Shown in pieces: positions 14,291 through 22,851 of a DNA stretch of 45,088 bases (position 1 is its first letter; every line of letters begins with the position of its first letter). The translations under genes were made by a program, and so were the position numbers. The stretch comes from an uncultured Clostridia bacterium (lineage in GTDB: Bacteria; Bacillota; Clostridia; Christensenellales; Aristaeellaceae): contig CAMKJS010000020.1 in assembly GCA_946413245.1 (NCBI GenBank), positions 1 through 45,088 on the forward strand, in the 5' to 3' direction. A model generated the notes under the pieces. It saw only the letters and a program-made list of their open reading frames with translations. It had not been told where the DNA came from and searched no databases.

Positions 14291-16216
14291 TCAGAAGGAC
14301 TTGGTATACAGCTCGTATCCGACTTCCTTCAGGTACAGCGGCAGCGGCCGCAGGGATTTCCGGATAATCTCCCGGGTTTCCTCGGTCAGCTCTTCATAGG
14401 GAACCAGCTCCGGCGTCAGCTTCAGGTCCCGGTCGTATTTGCCGGGCCGCCAGCCCTCCGCCGTCTTGTAGCTCATCCAGCGGGTATGCTCGATTTCGGA
14501 AAGGGTTTCCAGCGTCGGCCCGTACAGTTCGGTGATCGCGTCCCCGCGGCCCGGCTGGATGGAACGGAGTCCGATATTCAGGTCGTACCCTTCCAGCCGC
14601 TCGCCGAGGTAGCGGATCCGGGAACGGTGCCCTTCCTTATAAAATTCGTCCAGCTCGCTCCAGGGCTTCATTTCCGGATCGTTCATCGCGCGCTCGGCTT
14701 CCGCCTCCGTCACCGCGGAAAGGCGGATTTCCTGCTCACGGACAGACCGGGTATGCTCATGCTCGATCTCCGCGAAAGTTTCCACCACGTCTCCCATTTT
14801 CTGCTCAAATTCCAGCTTGCGCCGGAAATCCTTCACCTTCAGGTGCAGGTTCAGCTGTTCGTCCACCGGCAGGCAGGAAGGCGTAAACCTCCTGAAGCCG
14901 GACAGGCGGCTCATAGCCACGATCATTTCCAGGGAGCGGGTACCGTGGCGGTATTCGGACACGCCCAGCATGGCGGACAGCAGGCATCTGGAAATATGCG
15001 CGATGCCGTTCTCGCAGATTTCGGGGCATTTCCGCACCAGCAGATCCCGCAGCAGCAGGCCGCGGCGGATCACCGCGCTTTTGTCCGTCGGCCGGGTCGG
15101 GTTCGGCCCCTTGATATTCAGGATGCCTTTCAGGCGGCTGACGAAGTCAGTTCCCTTGATCAGCTGGAACGCCTCCTGTTCCTCCTCTGTGTGGGGCAGG
15201 AAGGCGGAAAAGGAGGATGCGGTCGCGCCGGCAAAGACGAAAACGGCCGTACTGGTTTCGCAACGTTTGCCGTTCAGCGTGAATTCACCGTCCTGCATCG
15301 GCGCCAGGAAATAGCGAAGCCATCCCCGGGGCGTGCCGTTCAGCTCCGAGTCGAACTCGTCAATGAACACCAGCGGGATCTGGGAGTTCCGGCATTGCAA
15401 AGCCTCCCGCAGGGCCTCGAAGAATTCCGCCGGATCGTGATACTGGGACAGATTCAGCGCGGTGATTCCGAACCTCCCGCTGCTTCCCGCGATTTCACGG
15501 ACCCCGAAGGATTTCCCGCAGCCGGGCGCGCCGAACACCGCGATGGACAGCGGTTGCAGCGGGCTGTCCCCGTTCTGGTGATCGTACTGATGGATGTAGT
15601 CGTCCAGCAGCGCTTTGATCGTGTGATAGTTCTCGATTTCCTCCTTGTCGATGGATACCAGCTTCCCGTAGCGGCACACCGGGATCCGGCGCGAAATCTC
15701 GTCCATTCCCTCATAGACAATGCGTTCCGCCACCGCCAGGTACCGCCCCGGCTGCGTTTTGCAGTATTCGTCCAGTATGGAAAACGGGGAAATACCGGAT
15801 ACCAGTTCCTTCAGGCTCCTCTCCGGCACCCTGACCCGGCAGAGACGGTCTTTCTTCTCCTCCTGCAGCAGCCGGCGCAGAATGGCGTACAGGTCCGTTT
15901 CCTCCGCCATGCCGGTGCCTTCCGTCTGATCCGGGCTGAACAGCAGCTCCCATCCCTGCTCGTCCCGCATCAGCGCGCCTTCCTCGTTCAGCAGCACCAC
16001 GGCGCTTTCACAGTCTCGCAGGCTGCGCAGCGAATCGTTCGTTTCCAGCTGCAGCAGGAATTCGTCCACCGTCTTCTCATAGGAGATTCCCCGGCTGATC
16101 GGATAATCCATCATCCGCAGATGCTCCATCAGCAGCAGCGGCGTCTTTCCGCTCTCAAAGTTTTCCTTAAACGGTTTTTTCGGATTATATATCTGATAAC
16201 TGATTTCGTGTTTCAA
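14291..16216 (-). CDS. AAA+ ATPase with C-terminal RyR-type domain
   Basis: 641 residues, function unknown. A helical N-terminal region (1 to about 215) is followed by an AAA+ core: Walker A GAPGCGKS at about 229-236, Walker B LVFIDEFD at about 282-289, and a sensor-like VFVFAGATASS segment near 325. A helical part follows. Residues about 518-620 carry a RyR-type repeat: PWSELDEFYKEGHRSRIRYL, then LSEIEHTRWMSYKTAEGWR, LTPELVPYEELTEETREI. In bacteria that domain occurs in multidomain proteins thought to sense nucleotides or ions. Start choice: the frame is open for 30 more residues, but AGGAGG lies 10 bases before a TTG at 16216, and the upstream ATG has none. The gene is single, with its own TATAAT promoter. 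Candidate defence or stress ATPase; no partner gene was recognised. Confidence 0.75.
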   Translation of the reverse strand: MKHEISYQIYNPKKPFKENFESGKTPLLLMEHLRMMDYPISRGISYEKTVDEFLLQLETNDSLRSLRDCESAVVLLNEEGALMRDEQGWELLFSPDQTEGTGMAEETDLYAILRRLLQEEKKDRLCRVRVPERSLKELVSGISPFSILDEYCKTQPGRYLAVAERIVYEGMDEISRRIPVCRYGKLVSIDKEEIENYHTIKALLDDYIHQYDHQNGDSPLQPLSIAVFGAPGCGKSFGVREIAGSSGRFGITALNLSQYHDPAEFFEALREALQCRNSQIPLVFIDEFDSELNGTPRGWLRYFLAPMQDGEFTLNGKRCETSTAVFVFAGATASSFSAFLPHTEEEQEAFQLIKGTDFVSRLKGILNIKGPNPTRPTDKSAVIRRGLLLRDLLVRKCPEICENGIAHISRCLLSAMLGVSEYRHGTRSLEMIVAMSRLSGFRRFTPSCLPVDEQLNLHLKVKDFRRKLEFEQKMGDVVETFAEIEHEHTRSVREQEIRLSAVTEAEAERAMNDPEMKPWSELDEFYKEGHRSRIRYLGERLEGYDLNIGLRSIQPGRGDAITELYGPTLETLSEIEHTRWMSYKTAEGWRPGKYDRDLKLTPELVPYEELTEETREIIRKSLRPLPLYLKEVGYELYTKSF

Positions 16217-16323
16217 ACGTTTTGTTCCTCCTGATTCATTCGCGGGCAGCGCTCCGGAACCGCCCGGAAACGCCCGCTTTTCCGGTCTCAGTCCGCCAAA
16301 CGGCATCCAACCGGAAGGACCGT

Positions 16324-16351
16324 ATTATAGCACAAACCTTAAAAAAAGCAA
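16324..16351 (-). promoter_or_regulatory. Promoter of the AAA+-RyR gene
   Basis: Minus strand TTGCTT (16351-16346), 16-base spacer, TATAAT (16329-16324), about 108 bases before the TTG start. Confidence 0.6.
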
Positions 16352-16407
16352 AAAAACGGGCCTCAAACCGGCACCGCGGAGCACCCAAACACAGCAAAAA
16401 TACATTA

Positions 16408-16436
16408 TTGCCAACCCTCCCGGATTATGCTATACT
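16408..16436 (+). promoter_or_regulatory. Promoter of tRNA-Leu
   Basis: TTGCCA (16408-16413), 17-base spacer, TATACT (16431-16436), 10 bases before the mature tRNA 5' end. Confidence 0.75.
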
Positions 16437-16446
16437 GCCTTACGGC

Positions 16447-16529
<83 letters not shown>

Positions 16530-16534
16530 CGAAG

Positions 16535-16570
16535 AAAAAGCCTTGTGAATCAACGCTCACAGGGCTTTTT
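16535..16570. terminator. Bidirectional terminator between tRNA-Leu and the DUF6273 gene
   Basis: AAAAAGCCTTGTGA pairs with TCACAGGGCTTTTT with one G-T pair, giving a T-run on both strands. Its core TGTGA..TC..CGCTCACAGGG recurs in the terminator at 26229-26262. Confidence 0.9.
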
Positions 16571-16639
16571 ACTTTCTCTGTGTAATAAATTCAAAGCCAG
16601 AACCAAAATGCCTGAAAGATGATCTTCCGGGATTCCGGA

Positions 16640-17386
16640 TCAGAAAATATCCGAATGCAGGTCGAGCCAGAAAGCCGGGCGGACGATGCCGCTTCTGTGG
16701 TAGGCACGGGTGTAGCTGAGTGAACCTGCGTCCGATACGCCTGCCGCGCTGTTCGGTCCGCTGCCGGGTGAACGAAGCCACCACCATCCTGCCGCATTGC
16801 CGTCAGCGGTCCGGAAATCGTCGCTGAAAACTGCCCCCGCAAGAATGGCGCAAGCGGTTGGCGCGACACGGGATTTTGTGTTGTTGTCGTTTTCAATGGT
16901 GACGTCCAGATACCGGTTTGCCTCAGCGTAGCTCAGCAGGAAGATCCTGTCCTGCGTATCGTTCCCGCCGGCTGTTTTTTCTCCCCCGATCATTGTCCAG
17001 TCATATCCCTGAGCTTCGCTGTTGTCGACCGGCGTAATCAGGATTGCCGATTGTTCCTCCGTGCTGAATGCCCAGTTCAGGAATCTGTCGTTGAGCCAGG
17101 TCCGCAGGGAGCAGGTTTCCCAGGTACAATCATCCCAGGTATTATGATATCCTGCCGCAGACAGACCGTATTTGCTCAGGAGCAATGCTTTCCCGTCCTG
17201 AACATCCAGGACGATCCATTCAATGGGTTCCTTGCCGTCGTTTCGATCATTGTCCTGCTCGTAGCTGCCAAAGGCAACCGTATCTCCGACAGCGATTGTT
17301 TCCGAATCAGTCTGACTTTCAGCAAAACAAGTCACCATCCATATTGCTACCATGATCATTGCAACCAGAACGATCCATTTTTTCAT
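16640..17386 (-). CDS. Secreted DUF6273-type protein
   Basis: 248 residues. A Sec signal peptide covers about 1-21 (MKKWIVLVAMIMVAIWMVTCFA). The rest is one domain of the DUF6273 type, marked by EPIEWIVLDVQDGKALLLSKYGL, TWETCSLRTWLNDRFLNWAFS, DRIFLLSYAEA, the WWWLRSPG motif and VRPAFWLDL at the end. The domain is common in secreted proteins of gut Clostridia and resembles parts of formylglycine-enzyme/lectin-like folds; no biochemical role is established. No cell-wall anchor is present. GAGGCG lies about 11 bases before the ATG. The terminator at 16535-16570 ends the transcript. Confidence 0.82.
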   Translation of the reverse strand: MKKWIVLVAMIMVAIWMVTCFAESQTDSETIAVGDTVAFGSYEQDNDRNDGKEPIEWIVLDVQDGKALLLSKYGLSAAGYHNTWDDCTWETCSLRTWLNDRFLNWAFSTEEQSAILITPVDNSEAQGYDWTMIGGEKTAGGNDTQDRIFLLSYAEANRYLDVTIENDNNTKSRVAPTACAILAGAVFSDDFRTADGNAAGWWWLRSPGSGPNSAAGVSDAGSLSYTRAYHRSGIVRPAFWLDLHSDIF

Positions 17387-17498
17387 TTGCTGTTCGCCTC
17401 GCTTTTTCCGCTTTTGTTATTCTGCCGCGGTACCGAATAACGTGAACTGTAGATTGATTGTAACATACGGGATCCCGATTTGAAAGGGCGATATCAGG

Positions 17499-17579
17499 AT
17501 GAAAGAAGAGCCTGAACAGCCGGACAAAATTCAGGATTTTTTTCGGAAAGCACTGCCGACGGATCATTCACCTGCGTAA
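17499..17579 (+). CDS. Possible 26-codon ORF upstream of the double-glycine gene
   Basis: Reads MKEEPEQPDKIQDFFRKALP and six more residues, with AAAGGG about 10 bases before the ATG. Amphipathic in the middle. No family was recognised; it may be a chance ORF or a leader of the gene at 17634. Confidence 0.2.
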   Translation: MKEEPEQPDKIQDFFRKALPTDHSPA

Positions 17580-17633
17580 CACTTTATGCAACAACGAATT
17601 TGAAAGCTGCAAGACAGCAGAAAGGAAAAGAAA

Positions 17634-17903
17634 ATGAATAAGGAAACGATGGTGAACGGCAGACAGGAACTGAGCATGGATGACGCGGAGCAACTGAATC
17701 AGGTTACCGGCGGATTTGCGGTGGACGGCGGAGACGGCATGTATTACGCGGTGGACGACAAGGACGGATATATTCTGACGTCATGCAACATCAATATCCA
17801 GTACGCGCAGTGGGCAGCCGGAATGAACGGACAGTCCAAAGAGATCATTTCCAAGGAAGAGTATCAGAGACGGTTTGGGAAGCCCTTTTCCCCGAACAAC
17901 TGA
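17634..17903 (+). CDS. Small protein with a double-glycine leader-like N-terminus (89 aa)
   Basis: Function unknown. Residues 12-27 read ELSMDDAEQLNQVTGG, a double-glycine leader pattern, followed by a 62-residue acidic remainder (FAVDGGDGMYYAVDDKDGYI...) ending SKEEYQRRFGKPFSPNN. It is a diverged paralogue of the 77-residue protein at 1367-1600: the leader, the Y-x-V...DG segment and the C-terminal EEYxxxFG correspond in order. One cysteine (about residue 50) is present here and none in the other. AAAGGAAAAG precedes the ATG. Downstream are a CTCCGG/CCGGAG hairpin and the stronger stem at 18043-18076. No ABC transporter, peptidase or modification gene lies nearby. Confidence 0.75.
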   Translation: MNKETMVNGRQELSMDDAEQLNQVTGGFAVDGGDGMYYAVDDKDGYILTSCNINIQYAQWAAGMNGQSKEIISKEEYQRRFGKPFSPNN

Positions 17904-18042
17904 GAAAACCGAGGGATCAAAATATACAATCCTCCGGAGAAACCGGAGATTAAGATAAATATCAGCATGGTTGCGGAAACCCGCTGACTATGCCGGTACC
18001 TGCTTTGACTGAACCCGCAAAAAGCGACGGGCAGCAAGGCAT
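17904..18042 (+). other. Intergenic stretch with several potential stems
   Basis: After the double-glycine gene: CTCCGG/CCGGAG (about 17932-17948); GCATGGTTGCGG...CCCGC...ATGC (about 17966-17994); and ATGCC...GGCAT enclosing CCCG...CGGG (about 17991-18042). No named RNA family was recognised, though the nesting suggests a folded 3' UTR or small RNA ending at 18076. Confidence 0.3.
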
Positions 18043-18076
18043 AAAAACCGTCATGTATTGCAGTGCGTGGCGGTTT
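18043..18076 (+). terminator. Candidate terminator after the 89-residue gene
   Basis: AAAACCGTCA pairs with TGGCGGTTTT (one G-T pair) around a 14-base loop. The T-run is the end of the stem itself, so strength is moderate. The following 120 bases hold nothing recognised. Confidence 0.55.
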
Positions 18077-18161
18077 TGTGATGTAGCCTGGTGCAGGTGA
18101 TCATCGGGGCAATTGATCATCCTGTCGTTTTATAGCTGTCTTTGACAAGCGAAATCCGACG

Positions 18162-18185
18162 AAAAAAGGGGGAGCGTTTACCCCG
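18162..18185 (-). terminator. Candidate terminator of the large LRR gene
   Basis: On the minus strand GGGG, a 7-8 base loop, CCCCC and then six T, about 12 bases after the stop at 18197. Short stem, good T-run. Confidence 0.5.
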
Positions 18186-18196
18186 CCGGGAATCAT

Positions 18197-21100
18197 TTAT
18201 TTGTAGACAGCGCCCTTCGGCATGCCCTTCTTCGGAAGCAGCTTCTTGTAATCCTTGAGTTTGGCTTTCGGGCAGGTGACCGTGGGTTTGCTGTGGATGC
18301 CCTTGAAGGCGTTGGCACCGACCGTCTTGTCCTTCAGCAGTTTCGTCTTAATCACGATCGTCTTCAGCTTCGCGCAGCCGTAGAAGGCATTCTTCCCGAT
18401 GCTCTTCACCTTCTCGGAGAGCGTGATCTTTGTGATGGCCTTGCAGCCCTTGAACGCGCTGTCCCCGATCGTCTGCAGCTTCCCGAAGCCCGGTAGCGCG
18501 GTCAGTCCTTTACATCCGGAGAACGCACCGGCTCCGATCGCGGTCACAGCCTTGCCGCCCGACACCGTCTTCAGGACTGTACAATTCGCGAAGGCATTCT
18601 TCCCGATCGTCGCCAGTTTTTCTCCCAGGTTGAACTTCGCCAGTCCGGTCTTCTGGAACGCACCGTCTCCGATCCTTGTCACTTCCTTCATGGCAGCGAC
18701 AGAAGTCAGATACTTGCATGACGCAAAAGCATTGGCACCGATCGTTTTCACTGCAGCTCCGCCTTTGACCGTTTTCAGCGCTGTGCAGTTGGCAAACGCG
18801 CTCTTACCAATCTCTGTGACTTGTGCTCCGATCGTAAGAGTCGTCAGTTTTGTCAGCCCTTTACAGGCGCTGTCCCTGATAGACGTGACTTTATACTGCG
18901 TTCCATTGGCCTTCACTGCATCAGGAATTCTCAGGTTGGTAACTGTCTTTTTCGTGGCTTTTTTGAGTTCGGCGGTTTTCTTTTTGTGATTCAGGGTATA
19001 AACGCCATTATTGTTTTTCACCTCGTCAACGATCTGTGGGGTTGGTTCCTCTGTAGGCTCCGGTGTCGGTGTTTCGTATCCTTCCGTTGCGTTGTAATGG
19101 ATCGTAGCGGAAGTCAGCGCTTCATTGTCGGATCCAATATCCATTTCCGCCCAATCGGTTTCACTGCCGGCGTAATCAATTTCCCGCAGTTTTACACACC
19201 CGCCAAAGGCTGCGGTTCCTATGGATTTCAAGTTCACCGGCATTTTTAGATAAGACAGGTTCAGGCATTCGCCAAATGCATATATACCGATCTCTCCCAC
19301 ATCACCTGACAGGATCACTTTTTCTATCGACAGATTCTCATAAAAGGCATACTGCCAGATAACATAGCAATTTTCCTTTACCCGATAGGTTTTTTCTTTT
19401 TTTCCTCCCGGATACTCAACAAGCGTCCCATCCCTGTTATACAACACACCCTCGTCATCAAGCAAATGTTTGTGTCCTTCTTCCACTTGAATTGTCTCTA
19501 AAGCAGGACAAAAACCAAACGGTGAACTCCAGATAACATAGTAATCACTTGTGCATTTTCTGATAATTACACTTTCCAGCTCTTTACAGTATCCAAAACA
19601 ATTTGATCCAATACAGGTTACTGATCCGGGAATATCTGCTGTCCGTACTGCCGTATGTGCGAAAGCTTCCTGGCCTATTGTTTCAAGATTCTCAGGCAAA
19701 TCAGCCTGCGACAAGCTGTAGCATACCATAAACGCAAAGTTTTCGATCACCTTCAGAGACTTTGGAAACGAAATACTTTTCAGATTCTGGCAGAAAGCAA
19801 AAGCTTCCGCGCCAATCGTGGTTATCCCCTGTTCAACACTGACTTTCAGAATCTGTTTTCTGTAATCCTGCCACGGGCATGGATGATAATCATAAATGCC
19901 CCCTTCATCCCGGAAATCCCACATGGGACCGGAACCGGTTAAGGTAATGGTACCGTCGTTTGTGAGCGTAAATACGATATCATCCCCGCATTGCCCGGTA
20001 ATCTCCGGCGGAAGCTCAGGCTCGCTCACCGTGCTTCCGGCGATCACAGTAACGGAAGAATCGATACACAGCGAAGCTTCTCCGTTTTCCCAACATTCGT
20101 ATTCGCCTTGATCCTGGCGGTTATTGTTTTTTACAAGCTCAGCCAACGCCTGACAATTGCTCACGTCCAGTTCCGACAACTGGTTACGATAACTATCGAG
20201 CCTTGTGAGTGCCGTGTTTTTACTCACATCCAATTCCGAGAGCTGGTTATTATTGCAAATCAACCCAGTCAAGGCTGTATTATTATGAACATCCAGATTC
20301 GTCAGTCGATTGTGGGAACAGTCCAGATAATCCAGGGATGTCTGCTTGTTCACGTCAAGGCTTTTCAGCTGATTAACCGAGCAGGCGAGAGTTTTTATCT
20401 GCAGATTATTGCTCAGATCCAGGTTTGAGAGATTGTTGCTGACACAGGATAAATAACTTAATCCGGTATTCCGGCTTACATCCAGATTCATCAGATTGCA
20501 GACATTGCAGTTCAGGTAAGCCAGCGCCGTATTATTGCTTACATCAAGCTCCAGAAGATTGTTGTATTCGCAGTTCATGTCCGCTAAAGCCGTATTCCTG
20601 CTGACGTCTAAGTCAGTGATATTGTTAATGCCGCAACTCAGACTCTGAAGCTGAAGATTCTTGCTGACATCCAGGCTTGTTAATGCGTTGCTGTAGCATT
20701 GCAGCGATTTGAGTGCCGGGTTATTGCTTACATCCAGACTTTCCAGCTGATTTACGGCACAGTTCAGATTCTGTAATAAGGTGTTTTTGCTTACGTCCAG
20801 TTTTTTGATCTGATTATATGCGCAGTAAATCTGCACCAGCGCCGGATTCTGGCTCGTATTCAGATCGGATATTTCATTCTCCCCGCAATGCAGTTCCTGA
20901 AGCGCCGTATTCTTGCTGACGTCCAGGCCAGTTAACCGGTTCTGCTGGCATTCCAGAATCTGAAGCGCTGTATTGCTGCTGATATCCAGGCTTCCAAGCT
21001 GGTTGGAAAAGCAGGATAAATATTCAAGGGCAGTGTTTTCGCTGATATCCATGCTGGTCAGCTGATTATAGGAACAATGCAGCTGTTTCAGGGAATGGAA

Positions 21101-21337
21101 GTATTCGATCCCTTTCAGGGTTGTAATCGATTTTGATACGCATTGAATCAGCAATACATCCGCCAGCTCCGCATCAGTGAGAACCCCGTCTTCATCCGAG
21201 TCAAACCCGGCATCAAGAATGTATTGCCGAAAATTCTCATCCGGAAAATTCGTTTCATCAATACTCACGTCAGCCAAAGCAACCACGCCGATTAATACCA
21301 GCACCAGGCATAGCAGCATTCCAAAAATTCTTCTCAT
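18197..21337 (-). CDS. Large secreted leucine-rich-repeat protein (internalin-J and BspA types)
   Basis: 1046 residues from ATG 21337. Signal peptide about 1-23. An EF-hand/dockerin-like loop DSDEDGVLTDAEL follows at about 46-58. About sixteen 21-residue repeats of the internalin-J style (LxxLDVSxNxxLxxLxCxxN) run to about 420. An intervening CGDDIVFTLTNDGTITLTGSG segment starts BspA-type LRR_5 repeats (cysteine-bearing AFxxCxxL). After a short PTPEPTEEPTP linker comes a C-terminal module of about 250 residues (NNGVYTLNHKKKTAEL..., further LRR_5 repeats, ending KPTVTCPKAKLKDYKKLLPK...). The same C-terminal module ends the protein at 30676-33075. No LPXTG or transmembrane anchor is seen, so release or wall binding through that module is inferred. 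AAAGGAG lies 9-11 bases before the start; the 16 codons upstream are dismissed for lack of a ribosome site. Likely adhesin or glycan-binding surface protein. Confidence 0.85.
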   Translation of the reverse strand: MRRIFGMLLCLVLVLIGVVALADVSIDETNFPDENFRQYILDAGFDSDEDGVLTDAELADVLLIQCVSKSITTLKGIEYFHSLKQLHCSYNQLTSMDISENTALEYLSCFSNQLGSLDISSNTALQILECQQNRLTGLDVSKNTALQELHCGENEISDLNTSQNPALVQIYCAYNQIKKLDVSKNTLLQNLNCAVNQLESLDVSNNPALKSLQCYSNALTSLDVSKNLQLQSLSCGINNITDLDVSRNTALADMNCEYNNLLELDVSNNTALAYLNCNVCNLMNLDVSRNTGLSYLSCVSNNLSNLDLSNNLQIKTLACSVNQLKSLDVNKQTSLDYLDCSHNRLTNLDVHNNTALTGLICNNNQLSELDVSKNTALTRLDSYRNQLSELDVSNCQALAELVKNNNRQDQGEYECWENGEASLCIDSSVTVIAGSTVSEPELPPEITGQCGDDIVFTLTNDGTITLTGSGPMWDFRDEGGIYDYHPCPWQDYRKQILKVSVEQGITTIGAEAFAFCQNLKSISFPKSLKVIENFAFMVCYSLSQADLPENLETIGQEAFAHTAVRTADIPGSVTCIGSNCFGYCKELESVIIRKCTSDYYVIWSSPFGFCPALETIQVEEGHKHLLDDEGVLYNRDGTLVEYPGGKKEKTYRVKENCYVIWQYAFYENLSIEKVILSGDVGEIGIYAFGECLNLSYLKMPVNLKSIGTAAFGGCVKLREIDYAGSETDWAEMDIGSDNEALTSATIHYNATEGYETPTPEPTEEPTPQIVDEVKNNNGVYTLNHKKKTAELKKATKKTVTNLRIPDAVKANGTQYKVTSIRDSACKGLTKLTTLTIGAQVTEIGKSAFANCTALKTVKGGAAVKTIGANAFASCKYLTSVAAMKEVTRIGDGAFQKTGLAKFNLGEKLATIGKNAFANCTVLKTVSGGKAVTAIGAGAFSGCKGLTALPGFGKLQTIGDSAFKGCKAITKITLSEKVKSIGKNAFYGCAKLKTIVIKTKLLKDKTVGANAFKGIHSKPTVTCPKAKLKDYKKLLPKKGMPKGAVYK

Positions 21338-21527
21338 CTTCAGTCGCTCCTTTGATATAGTTGCGCCATCACACTGCAATTCCATATGAATTTTCGATGC
21401 CTGAAAAGGGGAATCCTTTATCTGGCAGAAAACAAATCACAAATCGGCTCATTCTTCCGGGTGCTTTTCTCTGATAATCTTCCCATACGGGACTTCCGGA
21501 ATCATTCCTTTAAAGCGATCCGCATCG

Positions 21528-22586
21528 TCATTTTGCCTTTTTTCTCTTTGCCTCGAACGACTCATCATGTTCCCTCGCCAACCGATCCAAATACGCATGA
21601 TGTCTCTTTTTGCCTTTTCGGATTTCACGGAACACCAGCCCGACGAAGACAGCCACTATGAGTCCGGGCACAATCAGACTCGCAGCGCCCGGATCAAAAA
21701 CAAGGCAGAGCAGCTGATAAGTACCTACCAGAATGCCGACAGCGATTATACTGATCAGGCCTGTTACTGCTCCGAAAAAGATGCTGCTGCCCCAACGCCC
21801 GCCTGATTTTCGGTGATCCGTACTTTTGTCAGCGCAATTCTGCTCCTCTTTTTGGAAGCGGTTTTCTTCCTTCTGCTTTTGTGACTCCCTGTTATCTGTT
21901 ACGGTTGATGCGCTGCCCTGTGCCTCAGGTCCACGATCAGGTTGCCTGGCTTTGTCTTGCTGTTCCCATTTGGCCCGATTCTCTGCAAACAACTTTCTCA
22001 GGTGTTTTTGATTCACGGCATAGGAATACATAAATTCACAGGCTTCCTCTTCCGACATGCCGGGGTGTTCGGAAAAAGGCTTCCCTCTTTCATCGCAGAA
22101 GTTGACGGTAAAAGTTCCGTTGTCTCTGGCGATGCATGCGGCATTGTATCCCCCACTGAAACGATCAAAGCAGATTTCCAGTTTTTCTTCTTCAGCTCTC
22201 CGTTTCAGTTCATCGTATTTCACAGGTGCCGGCCTGTCTGTCCCGGATGAATCCGTTTCATGTTCCGGTGTGCCTGTATCGTCCTGAACCTGAGAAGCAT
22301 GATCCGGTTTCACGGGGATGTTATGTGCGCGTTCCGGGGATCGTTCCCGATCCAGCCATTCTCTGTCCGCCACAGCACGGGCGTAAACCCTGTCGCAGGC
22401 TTCCTCTTCCGTCAGGTCACAGGATTCGGTATAGTTTCCTCTTTCTCCCATTTCTCTTATATTGAATGTGCCGTCGGCGTTTCTGTATATGCACTGACCA
22501 AATTCACGCCCGTACGGCATATCAAAATCGATCATTCCATACATTCCCTCTGCTTCGATTCTACGCTTCAGCTCATCATATTTCAT
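21528..22586 (-). CDS. Membrane protein with a duplicated unknown domain
   Basis: 352 residues; no family recognised. Two related segments of about 80 residues open the protein: 1-78 (MKYDELKRRIEAEGMYGMID...) and about 123-198 (VKYDELKRRAEEEKLEICFD...). Each has KYDELKRR, an NADGTFNI / DNGTFTVN strand, an ERG motif and a closing LTEEEACD / MSEEEACE helix. A charged, low-complexity linker rich in Q, E and K follows (about 200-260), then two hydrophobic helices (about 268-292 and 298-318) and a strongly basic tail. The duplicated segment therefore probably faces the cytosol. AAGGAAGG lies about 9 bases before the ATG. The gene is flanked by the LRR gene and a divergent hydrolase gene; a role in sensing or immunity is only a guess. 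Confidence 0.65.
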   Translation of the reverse strand: MKYDELKRRIEAEGMYGMIDFDMPYGREFGQCIYRNADGTFNIREMGERGNYTESCDLTEEEACDRVYARAVADREWLDRERSPERAHNIPVKPDHASQVQDDTGTPEHETDSSGTDRPAPVKYDELKRRAEEEKLEICFDRFSGGYNAACIARDNGTFTVNFCDERGKPFSEHPGMSEEEACEFMYSYAVNQKHLRKLFAENRAKWEQQDKARQPDRGPEAQGSASTVTDNRESQKQKEENRFQKEEQNCADKSTDHRKSGGRWGSSIFFGAVTGLISIIAVGILVGTYQLLCLVFDPGAASLIVPGLIVAVFVGLVFREIRKGKKRHHAYLDRLAREHDESFEAKRKKAK

Positions 22587-22851
22587 CTGAACGACCTTCC
22601 TTTATTTGGGCCCAGTACTCTTTTCAGCACTGTACCCCGTCGCTTACACTCTCCGATATGCTCATTCACATTATATTATCACCTGATGCGGTTCTGTGAA
22701 AAGGATCTTCTCAGTCGCATACCAGCGGGCATTTTCATGCGGATTCCTCAGGCAGGATTCCCCGTAAGCGACATCGAATCATAAGGCTGTGGCTTTACAT
22801 GAATAAAAGGCTGTCAGCAAATCCGGGTTTGCTGCAGAAGAGACAGAGGAT

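Noticed and set aside
14105-16234. 709-codon plus-strand ORF
   Set aside because: Antisense to the AAA+-RyR gene, whose motifs and ribosome site are convincing; the plus reading has no recognisable domain.
17940-18076. c-di-GMP or other named riboswitch
   Set aside because: Some GC-rich pairings resemble GEMM parts, but the conserved tetraloop/receptor sequence is missing and the region follows a gene instead of preceding one.
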